Source of the DNA: Bacillota bacterium
Lineage (GTDB): Bacteria; Bacillota; Clostridia; Oscillospirales; Oscillospiraceae
Direction of reading: 5' to 3'
DNA: 8,134 bases
Assembly: GCA_009781925.1 (NCBI GenBank)
Contig: WQUU01000001.1
Span: 1-8,134 of the forward strand
This document shows, piece after piece, positions 1-5,810 of the stretch; the stretch's first letter is position 1, and each line of letters opens with the position of its first letter. Under the pieces are notes generated by a model. The model saw only the letters and a program-made list of their open reading frames with translations, ran no database searches and was not told the DNA's origin. Position numbers and translations under genes: made by a program.

Positions 1-681
1 GGCGGAGGCGAAGAGGCCGCCGGTGCCGTAAAAGACTCCGTCCCGGGCCTCCCGCAGCGCGAAAATCGGCGCTTCACCCTTTCTTGCGATGGCGTTGCCC
101 AGCATTCCGGCCTCCAGCGACACCCCCGTGAGGGCGACGGTCTTGGCCCCCAGAGCAAAGAGCCCGTCGAAGAGAGCGCGGATATAGGCTTCCCCCTGGG
201 GCGCGCATTGATACGGCAGGCCGGTTAAGAGCGCGGCCTCGGTGACGTTGGGGGTGATGAGATCGGCATAGGCGGTCAGGGCGCGAAAGGCCGCGCACAT
301 GCGCGCGTCGAGGTTGGCGTAGTACCGCCCGTTGTCCGCCATGACGGGGTCAACGAGGATCAGCGTGTTCTTGTCCGCCAGGGCGCCGATGACCTCCGCC
401 AGCAGCATCGCTTGGCCGGGTGAGGCCAGATAGCCGGAGTAAATACCGTCAAAAACGAGGCCGCTCGCCCTCCAGTGCCGGGCGATGGGCAGCATAAATT
501 CAGAGAGGTCGCGGACGACATAGTCCGCAAACTCCCCCGTGTGGGTGGAGAGCAGAGCAGTGGGGATGCAGGAACAGGTGACCCCCGCCGCCGAGATCAC
601 CGGCAGGGCCACGGTCAGCGAGCAGCGCCCCGCGCCGGAGAGGTCGTGGATGGCGGCGATGTGTTTTTGACGGTTCATCAT
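1..681 (-). CDS. Pyridoxamine/pyridoxal kinase, PfkB/ribokinase fold (partial, 3' end off the window)
   Basis: ATP-dependent kinase that would phosphorylate the 5'-hydroxyl of pyridoxal/pyridoxamine in B6 salvage (cytosolic). I translated 227 residues; the family usually has about 280-290, so roughly the last 55-60 lie beyond position 1. Seen in order: IHDLSGAGRCSLTV near residue 10, the IPTALLSTHTG substrate-site region, FDGIYSGYL, ILVDPVMADNG, and ITPNVTEAALLTG. This is the set typical of the Firmicutes pyridoxamine kinase branch related to PdxK/PdxY. The start at 681 is chosen because ATGA overlaps the stop of the upstream acetyltransferase gene, implying translational coupling; an ATG at 678 is also possible. 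Odd point: the anion-hole/catalytic motif GTGD reads YGTGGLFASA here, so the catalytic Asp is Gly at residue 222. The family call is firm; activity is doubtful unless this is a sequence error. Confidence 0.9.
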   Translation of the reverse strand, partial: MMNRQKHIAAIHDLSGAGRCSLTVALPVISAAGVTCSCIPTALLSTHTGEFADYVVRDLSEFMLPIARHWRASGLVFDGIYSGYLASPGQAMLLAEVIGALADKNTLILVDPVMADNGRYYANLDARMCAAFRALTAYADLITPNVTEAALLTGLPYQCAPQGEAYIRALFDGLFALGAKTVALTGVSLEAGMLGNAIARKGEAPIFALREARDGVFYGTGGLFASA

Positions 682-1187
682 GATATCCTCAAATCTCCCG
701 CCGTGAGGCTGAACACCCAGTCGTCGTACAGCGCGCCGCCCCGTTCGTGGTGTTCCCGCAAAACGGCGTCGCGATGAAAACCCAGCGCCGTCAGCAGCGC
801 GATCGATTTCTCGTTGAACGCGGCGGTCTGGGCGTAGAGCTTGTTCAGCGGCTTATCGTCCCCGACGGCGGCGTCAATGAGAATCCCCAGGGCCGCGCGC
901 ATGATTCCGCGGCCCTGATACGCCTCCAACAGCCGGTAGCCAAACTCCGCGCTGCGGTTGCGGGGGTTATAATCAAAAACGGTCACCTGCCCGGCGAGAA
1001 TGCGATCCGCCCCCTCGCGCAGATACACGCCCAACATGGCGTTACCGGGTTTGGCCAGAAACGTGTCGTAGTCCATACGCCGTGTGCTTACGGGACGACA
1101 GGTCGTCAAAGCGAAGTCGCAATTTTGTGTCAGCTCCCGGAAGAGGGCCGCGTCCTCGGGGGGCATGGGTTTGAGTTCGATTTTCAT
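678..1187 (-). CDS. GNAT-family N-acetyltransferase (RimJ/RimL-like)
   Basis: A 169-residue protein with one Gcn5-related acetyltransferase domain, using acetyl-CoA to acetylate an amine on an unknown substrate. The acetyl-CoA pyrophosphate loop is visible as QGRGIM at residues 91-96, preceded by the EFGYRL strand. The C-terminal motif B follows: NEKS at 125-128, then ALLTALGF and REH. This layout is that of the RimJ/RimL branch, which includes ribosomal-protein and antibiotic acetyltransferases, but nothing here identifies the substrate. The ATG at 1187 has AGAGGT five bases upstream (1193-1198). The stop overlaps the start of the B6 kinase gene by ATGA, so the two are probably co-translated. 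It lies 84 bp downstream of pepD, across a palindrome that may terminate most of the upstream transcription. I see no promoter of its own. Confidence 0.88.
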   Translation of the reverse strand: MKIELKPMPPEDAALFRELTQNCDFALTTCRPVSTRRMDYDTFLAKPGNAMLGVYLREGADRILAGQVTVFDYNPRNRSAEFGYRLLEAYQGRGIMRAALGILIDAAVGDDKPLNKLYAQTAAFNEKSIALLTALGFHRDAVLREHHERGGALYDDWVFSLTAGDLRIS

Positions 1188-1209
1188 TCTATACCTCTAA
1201 AAACCCCGG

Positions 1210-1267
1210 CTGTCATCCTGAGCGCAGCGAAGAATCTTAAGACCCTTCGCTGCGCTCAGGGTGACAG
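1210..1267. repeat. 58-bp near-perfect palindrome between pepD and the acetyltransferase gene
   Basis: Two 23-base arms (1210-1232 and 1245-1267) pair with a single T/C difference, which would be a G-U wobble in RNA. The 12-base centre contains the perfect 8-base palindrome TCTTAAGA (1235-1242). A run of six T follows on the plus strand (1268-1273). On the minus strand, TTTTT follows after six bases. It could act as a bidirectional terminator just past the pepD stop. Its arm (CTGTCATCCTGAGCGCAGCG) resembles palindromic repeats I recall as dispersed in many bacterial genomes; that recollection is unchecked. Confidence 0.85.
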
Positions 1268-1271
1268 TTTT

Positions 1272-2708
1272 TTATATTTCTCGGAGCAGCTCGGTCAACC
1301 AGTTCCAGACGCGCTCCATGGAGACGATGTCCAGCCGCTCTCTCGGCGTGTGCACCTCAAAGAGGTTCGGCCCGGCGGAGAGAAGATCCATGTCCGGATA
1401 CAGGGACTGGAAATAACCGCACTCCAATCCCGCGTGCAGAACCATAAGCTCCGGCTCCGCGCCGTAGAGCTTGCGATAGACTTCCGAGGCCTTCTCCTGG
1501 AGGGGGGAGTACGGCACGCAATCCCAGGCGGGGTAATCGCCCTCAAACCTCATGCCGGCTTCAGCGAGCCCCGCCAACAGGGAGAGTTGATTGCGCATAA
1601 ACTCCTTTTGCGAAACCTTGGAACTGCGCAGGGCGCAGCCAATCTCGATGAACGCCGGGGAGGTGAATTCCGGGGAAGCGGTTAAAATCCCGATGTTATT
1701 CGAAGTTTCCACAAAGCCGTCCAGTTTCCGGCTCATGCCCTGCACGCCGTCGGGGATGTTCATCAGCAGGAAGAGGAGCCTGTGGAAGCATTTTTCCGTC
1801 AGCACATCCGCTGTGCCCGCGCAGGGGCTGACCGTTACGGTTACGTCATCGTCCGCGCCGGACAGTTCCTCCCGAAACACGGCCTGACACCTGTCGGCCA
1901 ATTTCCGCAGCGCCTCTGGGTCGCGGATCAGCACGATCGCCTCGGCGTGGGAAGGGATGGCGTTGACCTTGCCCCCGCCTTGTATTTCGGCGGCGCGGGC
2001 GCCCAGCGTCTCCCACGCGGTAAAAAGGAAACGGCTCAAAAGCCGGATCGCGTTGCCCCGGCCCTCATTGGCGTCGAGGCCGCTGTGCCCGCCTTTGAGA
2101 CCGCCGACTCCGACTTTGCAGGCGGCGAGCTCTTCCGGCGCTTTCTCAAACTCCGGCGCCAGGCGGATGATTGCCGTCACGCCCCCGGCGCAGCCGAGGA
2201 TGAAGGCGCCCTCCTTCTCGCTGTCCAGGTTCAACATCCGGCGGCCCGTGAGCCAGGCCGGATCCAGGGCCGCCGCTCCCAGCATGCCGATCTCCTCCCC
2301 GGCGGTGAACAGGGCCTCCAGCGGCGGATGGGAGAGGCCGTCCGATTCCAGCAGCGCCAGGACATAGGCGCAGCCCGCGCCGTTGTCCGCGCCCAGAGAG
2401 GTGCCGTCGGAGCGCAGGAAACCGTCCGCCTCAACAATCGGCAGCGGCTCGCCGTAGCGGTGGGCGCTGGCCTCGTCTTTGAAGTACACCATATCCGTGT
2501 GGCTTTGGAGGATCAGCGCCGGCTCGCTCTCCCGTCCCGCGCTGCCTTTCTTGCGGATGAGGACATTGTTCGCTCCGTCGCGCAGGGCCTCGAGGCCGTT
2601 TTTCGCGGCAAAACCCAGCAAATATGCGGCGACAGCGCCCTCATCCCCGGAGTCCCGGGGCACGGCGGTCAATTCTTTAAAAATTTCTAAGGGGCGAAAA
2701 GCGGACAT
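1272..2708 (-). CDS. pepD: Xaa-His dipeptidase / beta-Ala-His dipeptidase (M20C metallopeptidase)
   Basis: Cytosolic di-zinc aminoacyl-histidine dipeptidase that splits dipeptides such as carnosine and other Xaa-His, and supplies amino acids from peptides. The protein has 478 residues, about the family norm. Metal and catalytic motifs in order: LQSHTDMV (His70), GADNGAG (Asp108), FTAGEEIG (catalytic Glu138, ligand Glu139), LNLDSE (Asp162). The lid domain has GGHSGLDANEGRGNA (about 206-220). The C-terminal catalytic part has HAGLECGYF (425-433) and GPNLFEVHTPRERL, with His453 as the likely last ligand. The start is set at the ATG at 2708, with GGAGGG seven bases upstream. An in-frame upstream ATG at 2765 would add 19 residues coded by the intergenic repeat and has no good ribosome site. 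It sits 109 bp downstream of fakA, with no recognisable promoter between them. Confidence 0.95.
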   Translation of the reverse strand: MSAFRPLEIFKELTAVPRDSGDEGAVAAYLLGFAAKNGLEALRDGANNVLIRKKGSAGRESEPALILQSHTDMVYFKDEASAHRYGEPLPIVEADGFLRSDGTSLGADNGAGCAYVLALLESDGLSHPPLEALFTAGEEIGMLGAAALDPAWLTGRRMLNLDSEKEGAFILGCAGGVTAIIRLAPEFEKAPEELAACKVGVGGLKGGHSGLDANEGRGNAIRLLSRFLFTAWETLGARAAEIQGGGKVNAIPSHAEAIVLIRDPEALRKLADRCQAVFREELSGADDDVTVTVSPCAGTADVLTEKCFHRLLFLLMNIPDGVQGMSRKLDGFVETSNNIGILTASPEFTSPAFIEIGCALRSSKVSQKEFMRNQLSLLAGLAEAGMRFEGDYPAWDCVPYSPLQEKASEVYRKLYGAEPELMVLHAGLECGYFQSLYPDMDLLSAGPNLFEVHTPRERLDIVSMERVWNWLTELLREI

Positions 2709-2729
2709 GACGAAACCCTCCGATTCTGT

Positions 2730-2776
2730 TGTAGGGGCCGGCGTCCTCGACGACCCGTTTTGCATCGCCCCCTACA
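2730..2776. repeat. Intergenic repeat element A (TGTAGGGG...CCCCCTACA ends)
   Basis: A 47-bp element bounded by TGTAGGGG (2730-2737) and the inverted CCCCCTACA (2768-2776), with CCGGCGTCCTCGACG inside. The same ends, including the inner ATCGCCCCCTACA, bound element B at 5055-5124. It fills much of the fakA-pepD gap and supplies the spurious in-frame ATG upstream of pepD. Such TGTAGGGG palindromes are, from memory, common between genes in Clostridia; copy number here is unknown. Confidence 0.7.
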
Positions 2777-2781
2777 GATTT

Positions 2782-2816
2782 ACGCGCCGCCTACTCGGCG
2801 GCGCGTTGTTTTTTTA
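2782..2816 (+). terminator. Hairpin plus T-run, terminator-like on the plus strand
   Basis: A 10-bp GC-rich stem (2782-2791 with 2797-2806) has a five-base TACTC loop and is followed by TGTTTTTTTA on the plus strand. It lies 11 bases past the fakA stop. No plus-strand gene ends here. On the minus strand the run after the stem is only TAAATCT, so as a fakA terminator it would be weak. It may stop antisense transcription coming across pepD, or mark the fakA 3' end without fully terminating. Confidence 0.5.
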
Positions 2817-2817
2817 T

Positions 2818-4506
2818 CTATTCCACCGAGATCATATAGTAGTACACCGGCTGGCCGCCGCACACGATGTTGACCTCCGCGCCGGGAAAGAGTCCGCGCA
2901 GATCCTCGGCGGTCTGGCCCGCCTGCTCCGGGCTAACATCCGCGCCGTAAAATACGGTAAGAAATTCGGGCCGGTATTGAAGAAGAGGGACACTGAGCGA
3001 ATGCAAAAGCGCGTGGACATCGGTGTAACTTCCGGCCAGACCGCCGTCCAGGAGAGCCAGATACTCGTTGGCCTTGATGTCGTGTCCGTCAAACGCCGAA
3101 TCCCGCGAGGCGTATGTAACGAGCACCGTATGCACCTTGTCCATGGCCTCGGTGAAGGCCGCCCTGAGCTCCTCCTCCTCGGCGTAGGGATCCATGCACA
3201 ACATAGCGGCCACGCCCTGGGGCACGTTTTTCGTCGGGATGACGATGACCTTTTTGCTGCTGAGGGGGGCGCACTGCTGGGCCGCCATGAGAATGTTCTT
3301 GTTATTCGGAAAGACAAATACCGTCTCCGCCGGGGTGCCTTCAATCTCTCTTAAAATGTCCTCCGTGGAGGGGTTCATGGTCTGACCGCCCTTGACCACG
3401 CCGTCCGTGCCGAGTTCCCGGAACAGGGCCTCCATCCCGTCCCCGGCGCAGACCGCCACACAGCCGTATTTTTTCTCCGGCGGCGCGGCTTTGACTCCCT
3501 CCGCCCCCGCGTCCGGCTGCGCGTCAAACGTCTCCAAACCGTCCCGCGCCGTATCGGCGAGCGTGTCGTGCTGAAAGCGCATATTCTCGATCTTGCACAC
3601 CTCCAGAACGCCGTAGTTCTGGGCCTCCGTGAGGACAAAACCGGGTTGGTTCGTGTGCACATGAACCTTGAAACTGTCATCATCCTCGCCGATGACGACG
3701 CTGTCTCCGATGCTCTCCAGATAGATGCGGAAGAGTTCCAGGGGCCGGCTGCCGCCGCGCCGGACGATAAAGACCGTATCAAAGGCGTAGGCGATCTCCG
3801 CGGAGGAAAAGCTGGAAAAATCCGCCTTCTCTCTGGGCCGCGCGGATTCTTCCGCGGCGGTCACAACCTCCGGCGTGACAGGGGCGGCGGCTCTGCCCTG
3901 GAGGGAGGCCAGCATCGCGTCGAGGATAATTACATAGCCCTGGCCCCCCGCGTCGATGACGCCGGCGCGTTTTAAGACGGGGTTCTGCTCAATGGTTTTC
4001 TCAAGAGCGTCCTTCGCGGATTCCAGGGCGCAGACCAGCATGAGCTCAAAGTCGCTGCCCGCCTCCGCAAACTCGCGGGCGGATTTTGCGGCCATGCGCG
4101 AGACGGTGAGGATGGTGCCCTCCGTGGGCTTCATCACGGCCCGATAGGCCGCGTCCACGCCGTCCGCCATCGCGGCGGCAAACTGCCGGGCGTCCGCCTT
4201 GACCTTTCCCTTGAGGCTCTTTGCCAGGCCGCGGAACAGCAGAGACAAGATGACCCCGGAGTTCCCCCGCGCGCCCCGCAGGAGAGCGGAGGCGGTGATA
4301 TCCGCGGCCTCCGTCAGGCTGAGCTCATTTTTTTTGCGCAGCTCTGCGGCCGCGCTGCCCATGGTCAGGCTCATATTGGTACCCGTGTCGCCGTCCGGTA
4401 CGGGGAAAACATTCAGTTCATTCACAACCTGTTTGCTGCGCTCCAAGGCGTCCGCCGCGCAGAGCACCATCGCGCGGAACACCGCGCCGTCTATTGTCTC
4501 TCTCAA
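2818..4506 (-). CDS. fakA: Fatty acid kinase subunit FakA / DAK2 domain protein YloV
   Basis: FakA phosphorylates a fatty acid held by a FakB (DegV-family) partner, giving acyl-phosphate for phospholipid synthesis; it acts in the cytosol near the membrane. The protein has 562 residues, full length for the family. The N-terminal DAK2 (DhaL-like) ATP domain spans about 1-200, with VPDGDTGTNM (Asp38 and Asp40 binding Mg), RGARGNSGVILS (77-88) and DAGGQG (185-190). After a charged, variable linker (about 205-230) comes the middle domain with HVHT, His282 and His284. The C-terminal FakB-binding domain ends in PVYYYMISVE. The start is TTG at 4506, placed by GGAGGT eight bases upstream; no better codon is in frame. 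It lies 41 bp downstream of yloU, the conserved pair order in Firmicutes. No fakB is in the window. Confidence 0.93.
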   Translation of the reverse strand: MRETIDGAVFRAMVLCAADALERSKQVVNELNVFPVPDGDTGTNMSLTMGSAAAELRKKNELSLTEAADITASALLRGARGNSGVILSLLFRGLAKSLKGKVKADARQFAAAMADGVDAAYRAVMKPTEGTILTVSRMAAKSAREFAEAGSDFELMLVCALESAKDALEKTIEQNPVLKRAGVIDAGGQGYVIILDAMLASLQGRAAAPVTPEVVTAAEESARPREKADFSSFSSAEIAYAFDTVFIVRRGGSRPLELFRIYLESIGDSVVIGEDDDSFKVHVHTNQPGFVLTEAQNYGVLEVCKIENMRFQHDTLADTARDGLETFDAQPDAGAEGVKAAPPEKKYGCVAVCAGDGMEALFRELGTDGVVKGGQTMNPSTEDILREIEGTPAETVFVFPNNKNILMAAQQCAPLSSKKVIVIPTKNVPQGVAAMLCMDPYAEEEELRAAFTEAMDKVHTVLVTYASRDSAFDGHDIKANEYLALLDGGLAGSYTDVHALLHSLSVPLLQYRPEFLTVFYGADVSPEQAGQTAEDLRGLFPGAEVNIVCGGQPVYYYMISVE

Positions 4507-4514
4507 ATGGTAGC

Positions 4515-4520
4515 ACCTCC
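4515..4520 (-). promoter_or_regulatory. Ribosome binding site that fixes the fakA TTG start
   Basis: GGAGGT on the minus strand lies eight bases upstream of TTG at 4506. The only nearby ATG (4519-4521, ATGGAGGTG) is out of frame and overlaps this site, so TTG is the supported initiation codon. Confidence 0.75.
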
Positions 4521-4547
4521 ATGTGTCGGTTTCAGACGTTCCGCACC

Positions 4548-4901
4548 CTAATTTATAGTCATGGACTCCACAAACACGTCCACTTGGCGCACGGGTACGC
4601 CTGTCGCGCTGCTGACCTTATAGCTGACCTCGTTCATAATACACTGGGCCAGCGCCGCGATGTTTACGCCGTAATCTACAACGATATGGAGCGCAATGCT
4701 GACCGTCCCGGATTCCTCGAAGCGAACCCGAATCCCTTTGGACATATATTCACGCTTGAGAAGCCGTACGATACCGTCCGTTTTGGAGCGACCGGCCATG
4801 CCCTTGACGCCGAAGCAGAGCGTCGCCGAGTATCCGGCAATCGTGGTAAACACGTCCGCGCTGATACTGATGACGCCGTTTTCGCCCTCAATTTTTACCA
4901 T
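4548..4901 (-). CDS. yloU: Asp23/Gls24 family envelope stress protein YloU
   Basis: A 117-residue member of the Asp23/Gls24 family (DUF322). In Firmicutes these small alpha/beta proteins are linked to cell-envelope stress and in some species sit at the membrane through a partner; the biochemical role is unclear. Seen: an N-terminal GVISISADVFTTIAGYSA region, then GVKGM, then VSIALHIVVDYGVNI, and a C-terminal VSSATGVPVRQVDVFVESM. These are the usual family blocks and the length is complete. No signal peptide or membrane segment is visible. The ATG at 4901 has GAAGGAG six bases upstream. It is the first gene of the yloU-fakA unit, with its own promoter at 4975-5003 and a leader of about 67 bases. 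rpmB, often just upstream of this pair in other Firmicutes, is not here. Confidence 0.93.
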   Translation of the reverse strand: MVKIEGENGVISISADVFTTIAGYSATLCFGVKGMAGRSKTDGIVRLLKREYMSKGIRVRFEESGTVSIALHIVVDYGVNIAALAQCIMNEVSYKVSSATGVPVRQVDVFVESMTIN

Positions 4902-4974
4902 ATGGTGCTCCTTCCCGCCGCTGCCGGCGGCTGATAGTTAAGCGGTTGCCAAAGCGATAGCAATAGCTCGATAT

Positions 4975-5003
4975 ATTATAATACAGATAGGGAAAAATCA
5001 CAA
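4975..5003 (-). promoter_or_regulatory. Sigma-A-type promoter of yloU-fakA
   Basis: On the minus strand, -35 TTGTGA (4998-5003; four of six consensus bases), a 17-base spacer and a perfect -10 TATAAT (4975-4980). Transcription should start near 4968, giving a leader of about 67 bases to yloU. Confidence 0.8.
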
Positions 5004-5054
5004 GGGAAAGTTTTTGGGGAGGGCAATGGCATTTACTTTTTTGCGATTGAAAAA

Positions 5055-5124
5055 TGTAGGGGCCGATGCCCACATCGGCCCGGGCATACTGAAGTAGGGG
5101 GCGATGTAGGCATCGCCCCCTACA
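5055..5124. repeat. Intergenic repeat element B: two adjacent perfect hairpins
   Basis: A 70-bp element with the same TGTAGGGG and CCCCCTACA ends as element A. Inside are a 9-bp stem (5060-5068 with 5073-5081, loop CCCA) and a 13-bp perfect stem (5094-5106 with 5111-5123, loop TAGG). It separates the DUF6809-like gene from the yloU promoter. On the minus strand the downstream stem ends in TACATTTTTC, so it may also weakly terminate the upstream gene. Confidence 0.8.
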
Positions 5125-5144
5125 AAACAGGGTTTGCCAAGCCC
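5124..5144 (-). terminator. Weak terminator-like hairpin after the DUF6809-like gene
   Basis: On the minus strand, GGGCTTG (5138-5144) faces CAAACCC (5130-5136) with one G-U pair and a very short loop, followed by TGTTTTG. It lies about 20 bases past the stop and directly abuts element B. The loop is tighter than in typical terminators, so this is a weak call. Confidence 0.3.
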
Positions 5145-5162
5145 TTGACCTTAATTAAGCCG

Positions 5163-5468
5163 CTAATACAGCCGTATACATTCCTCTCCGGTCACGTCGC
5201 TGCCGGTCATAAACACCTCCGCCATGAGCAGGATCCCGAACTTCAGCGCGTAGGCGTAAGTGTCATATTGGGTGATCTCCTCGATTTCTTCCTGCGCGTC
5301 ACAATATTTTCCGAACACTTCTCTTTCGGCGTCGCCCAGTATCCCCATGAGCTCGTCCAGATTTCTGGCTTTCAGCTTTTCAAGCTGATCGAGGGCGGCG
5401 CTCTGCTCGTAATCTCGCAAATCGGGCCGGATATCGCCGTTGTACAGCGCTTCTAAAACGTTTCGCAT
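5163..5468 (-). CDS. Small DUF6809-like protein of unknown function
   Basis: A 101-residue acidic protein, complete, with no signal peptide and no clear membrane segment. It starts MRNVLEALYNGDIRP, continues with a helical, charged stretch (about 25-65: LEKLKARNLDELMGILGDAE, then CDAQEEIEEIT) and ends with a hydrophobic helix ALKFGILLMAEVF. This layout, an N-terminal LEALYNG.I.P block followed by a two-helix core, matches my memory of DUF6809, a family seen in Clostridia often in accessory regions. Function is not known and I do not assign one. The ATG at 5468 has AAAGGA about nine bases upstream in a very AT-rich leader. No clear promoter of its own is visible; it may be read from the ribbon-helix-helix gene 148 bp upstream on the same strand. 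Confidence 0.8.
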   Translation of the reverse strand: MRNVLEALYNGDIRPDLRDYEQSAALDQLEKLKARNLDELMGILGDAEREVFGKYCDAQEEIEEITQYDTYAYALKFGILLMAEVFMTGSDVTGEECIRLY

Positions 5469-5499
5469 AATTTTTTTCCTTTCATTTTATTGTTGTTTT

Positions 5500-5599
5500 T
5501 CAACAAAGCCTTGAAAGAAAGCCCAGCGCATGATATACTATTTACGCTGCATTTGCTTTCGGGCATTTGTTGGTGGGGGAAGTGGCGAAGCTTTGTTGA
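5500..5599. repeat. 10-bp inverted repeat flanking the candidate small-RNA promoter
   Basis: TCAACAAAGC (5500-5509) and its exact inverse GCTTTGTTGA (5590-5599) lie 80 bp apart. The right copy sits in the loop of the 5578-5614 hairpin. The left copy sits in the leader of the DUF6809-like gene, next to a small TTGTTG-TTTTT-CAACAA stem (5490-5506). In a minus-strand readthrough RNA the two copies could pair. Confidence 0.6.
5511..5539 (+). promoter_or_regulatory. Promoter on the plus strand with no coding gene downstream
   Basis: TTGAAA (5511-5516), a 17-base spacer and TATACT (5534-5539), each one base from consensus. The predicted start of transcription is about 5546. The genes on both sides of it lie on the other strand, and the next plus-strand gene is nearly 400 bases away beyond a terminator-like hairpin. 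Confidence 0.5.
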
Positions 5600-5625
5600 G
5601 TGTGCGCCACTTCCTTTTACTTTTT
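5546..5625 (+). ncRNA. Candidate small RNA of about 80 nt (promoter plus terminator, no ORF)
   Basis: Bracketed by the promoter at 5511-5539 and the hairpin with T-rich tail at 5578-5625. The predicted RNA has about 32 unstructured bases, including a run of G (GGTGGGGG), and then the terminator stem. The 3' tail is antisense to the last codons of the ribbon-helix-helix gene. No Rfam-type family is recognised. Purely inferred from the two signals. Confidence 0.3.
5578..5625 (+). terminator. Hairpin with T-rich tail
   Basis: A perfect 10-bp stem, GGAAGTGGCG (5578-5587) with CGCCACTTCC (5605-5614), has a 17-base loop and is followed on the plus strand by TTTTACTTTTT. On the minus strand it begins right after the ribbon-helix-helix stop but is followed by CCCACC, not T, so it reads as a plus-strand terminator. 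It might still stabilise the 3' end of the minus-strand mRNA. Confidence 0.55.
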
Positions 5626-5793
5626 GAGGTCGTCCTTCAGCTTTTTTACCCCTCTGCGCACTGTCTCCATTTTAGAGACATTTTCCTGTTCGCTGTAGCG
5701 ATCAATGATTTCTTTGCACTCATCATCAAATTTGACAGTTATTTGATGCGATTTCGGATTATCTGTCGGGCGTCCCATTTTTTTCGTTCCCAA
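5617..5793 (-). CDS. Ribbon-helix-helix (CopG/Arc-like) DNA-binding protein
   Basis: A 58-residue protein. The core is GRPTDNPKSHQITVKFDDE, then CKEIIDRYSEQENVSKMETVRRGVKKLKDDL. It has one short strand (HQITVKF) that would enter the DNA major groove as a dimer, followed by two helices with the turn ENVSK between them. This is the ribbon-helix-helix fold, with a basic N-terminal tail and a lysine-rich C terminus. The start is set at TTG (5793), with GAGGTG five bases upstream; it gives MGTKKMGRP. The ATG at 5778 would be 20 bases from that site. The gene has its own promoter (5821-5850) lying in interleaved inverted repeats, so autoregulation is likely. It is divergent from the toxin-antitoxin operon. 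Similar GRPTDNPK proteins are common in Clostridia; the exact target is unknown. Confidence 0.82.
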   Translation of the reverse strand: MGTKKMGRPTDNPKSHQITVKFDDECKEIIDRYSEQENVSKMETVRRGVKKLKDDLKK

Positions 5794-5798
5794 ATCAT

Positions 5799-5804
5799 CA
5801 CCTC
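5799..5804 (-). promoter_or_regulatory. Ribosome binding site favouring the TTG start of the ribbon-helix-helix gene
   Basis: GAGGTG on the minus strand is five bases from TTG (5793) and 20 bases from the in-frame ATG (5778). An out-of-frame ATG right after it would give only an 18-residue peptide. Confidence 0.6.
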
Positions 5805-5810
5805 ACTTTG

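Noticed and set aside
747..1685. 312-codon open frame on the plus strand across the acetyltransferase and pepD 3' end
   Set aside because: It runs straight through the 58-bp palindrome and two real genes on the other strand; it shows no family motifs.
1782..2690. 302-codon open frame on the plus strand across pepD
   Set aside because: It lies opposite clear M20C peptidase motifs, has no ribosome site and no recognisable domain; long antisense frames are common in GC-rich genes.
2709..2765. 19 extra N-terminal residues for PepD (start at 2765)
   Set aside because: Coded by the intergenic repeat, and GGAGGG is correctly placed for the ATG at 2708 instead.
2479..3354. 291-codon open frame on the plus strand across the pepD-fakA junction
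   Set aside because: It passes through repeat element A and the hairpin and overlaps two real genes; it is a shadow frame.
4888..5073. 61-codon minus-strand frame upstream of yloU
   Set aside because: It reads through the yloU promoter and overlaps the yloU start; no ribosome site or family resemblance.
5055..5124. CRISPR-like array or riboswitch at element B
   Set aside because: There are only two dissimilar hairpins, with no regular spacers and no known aptamer features.
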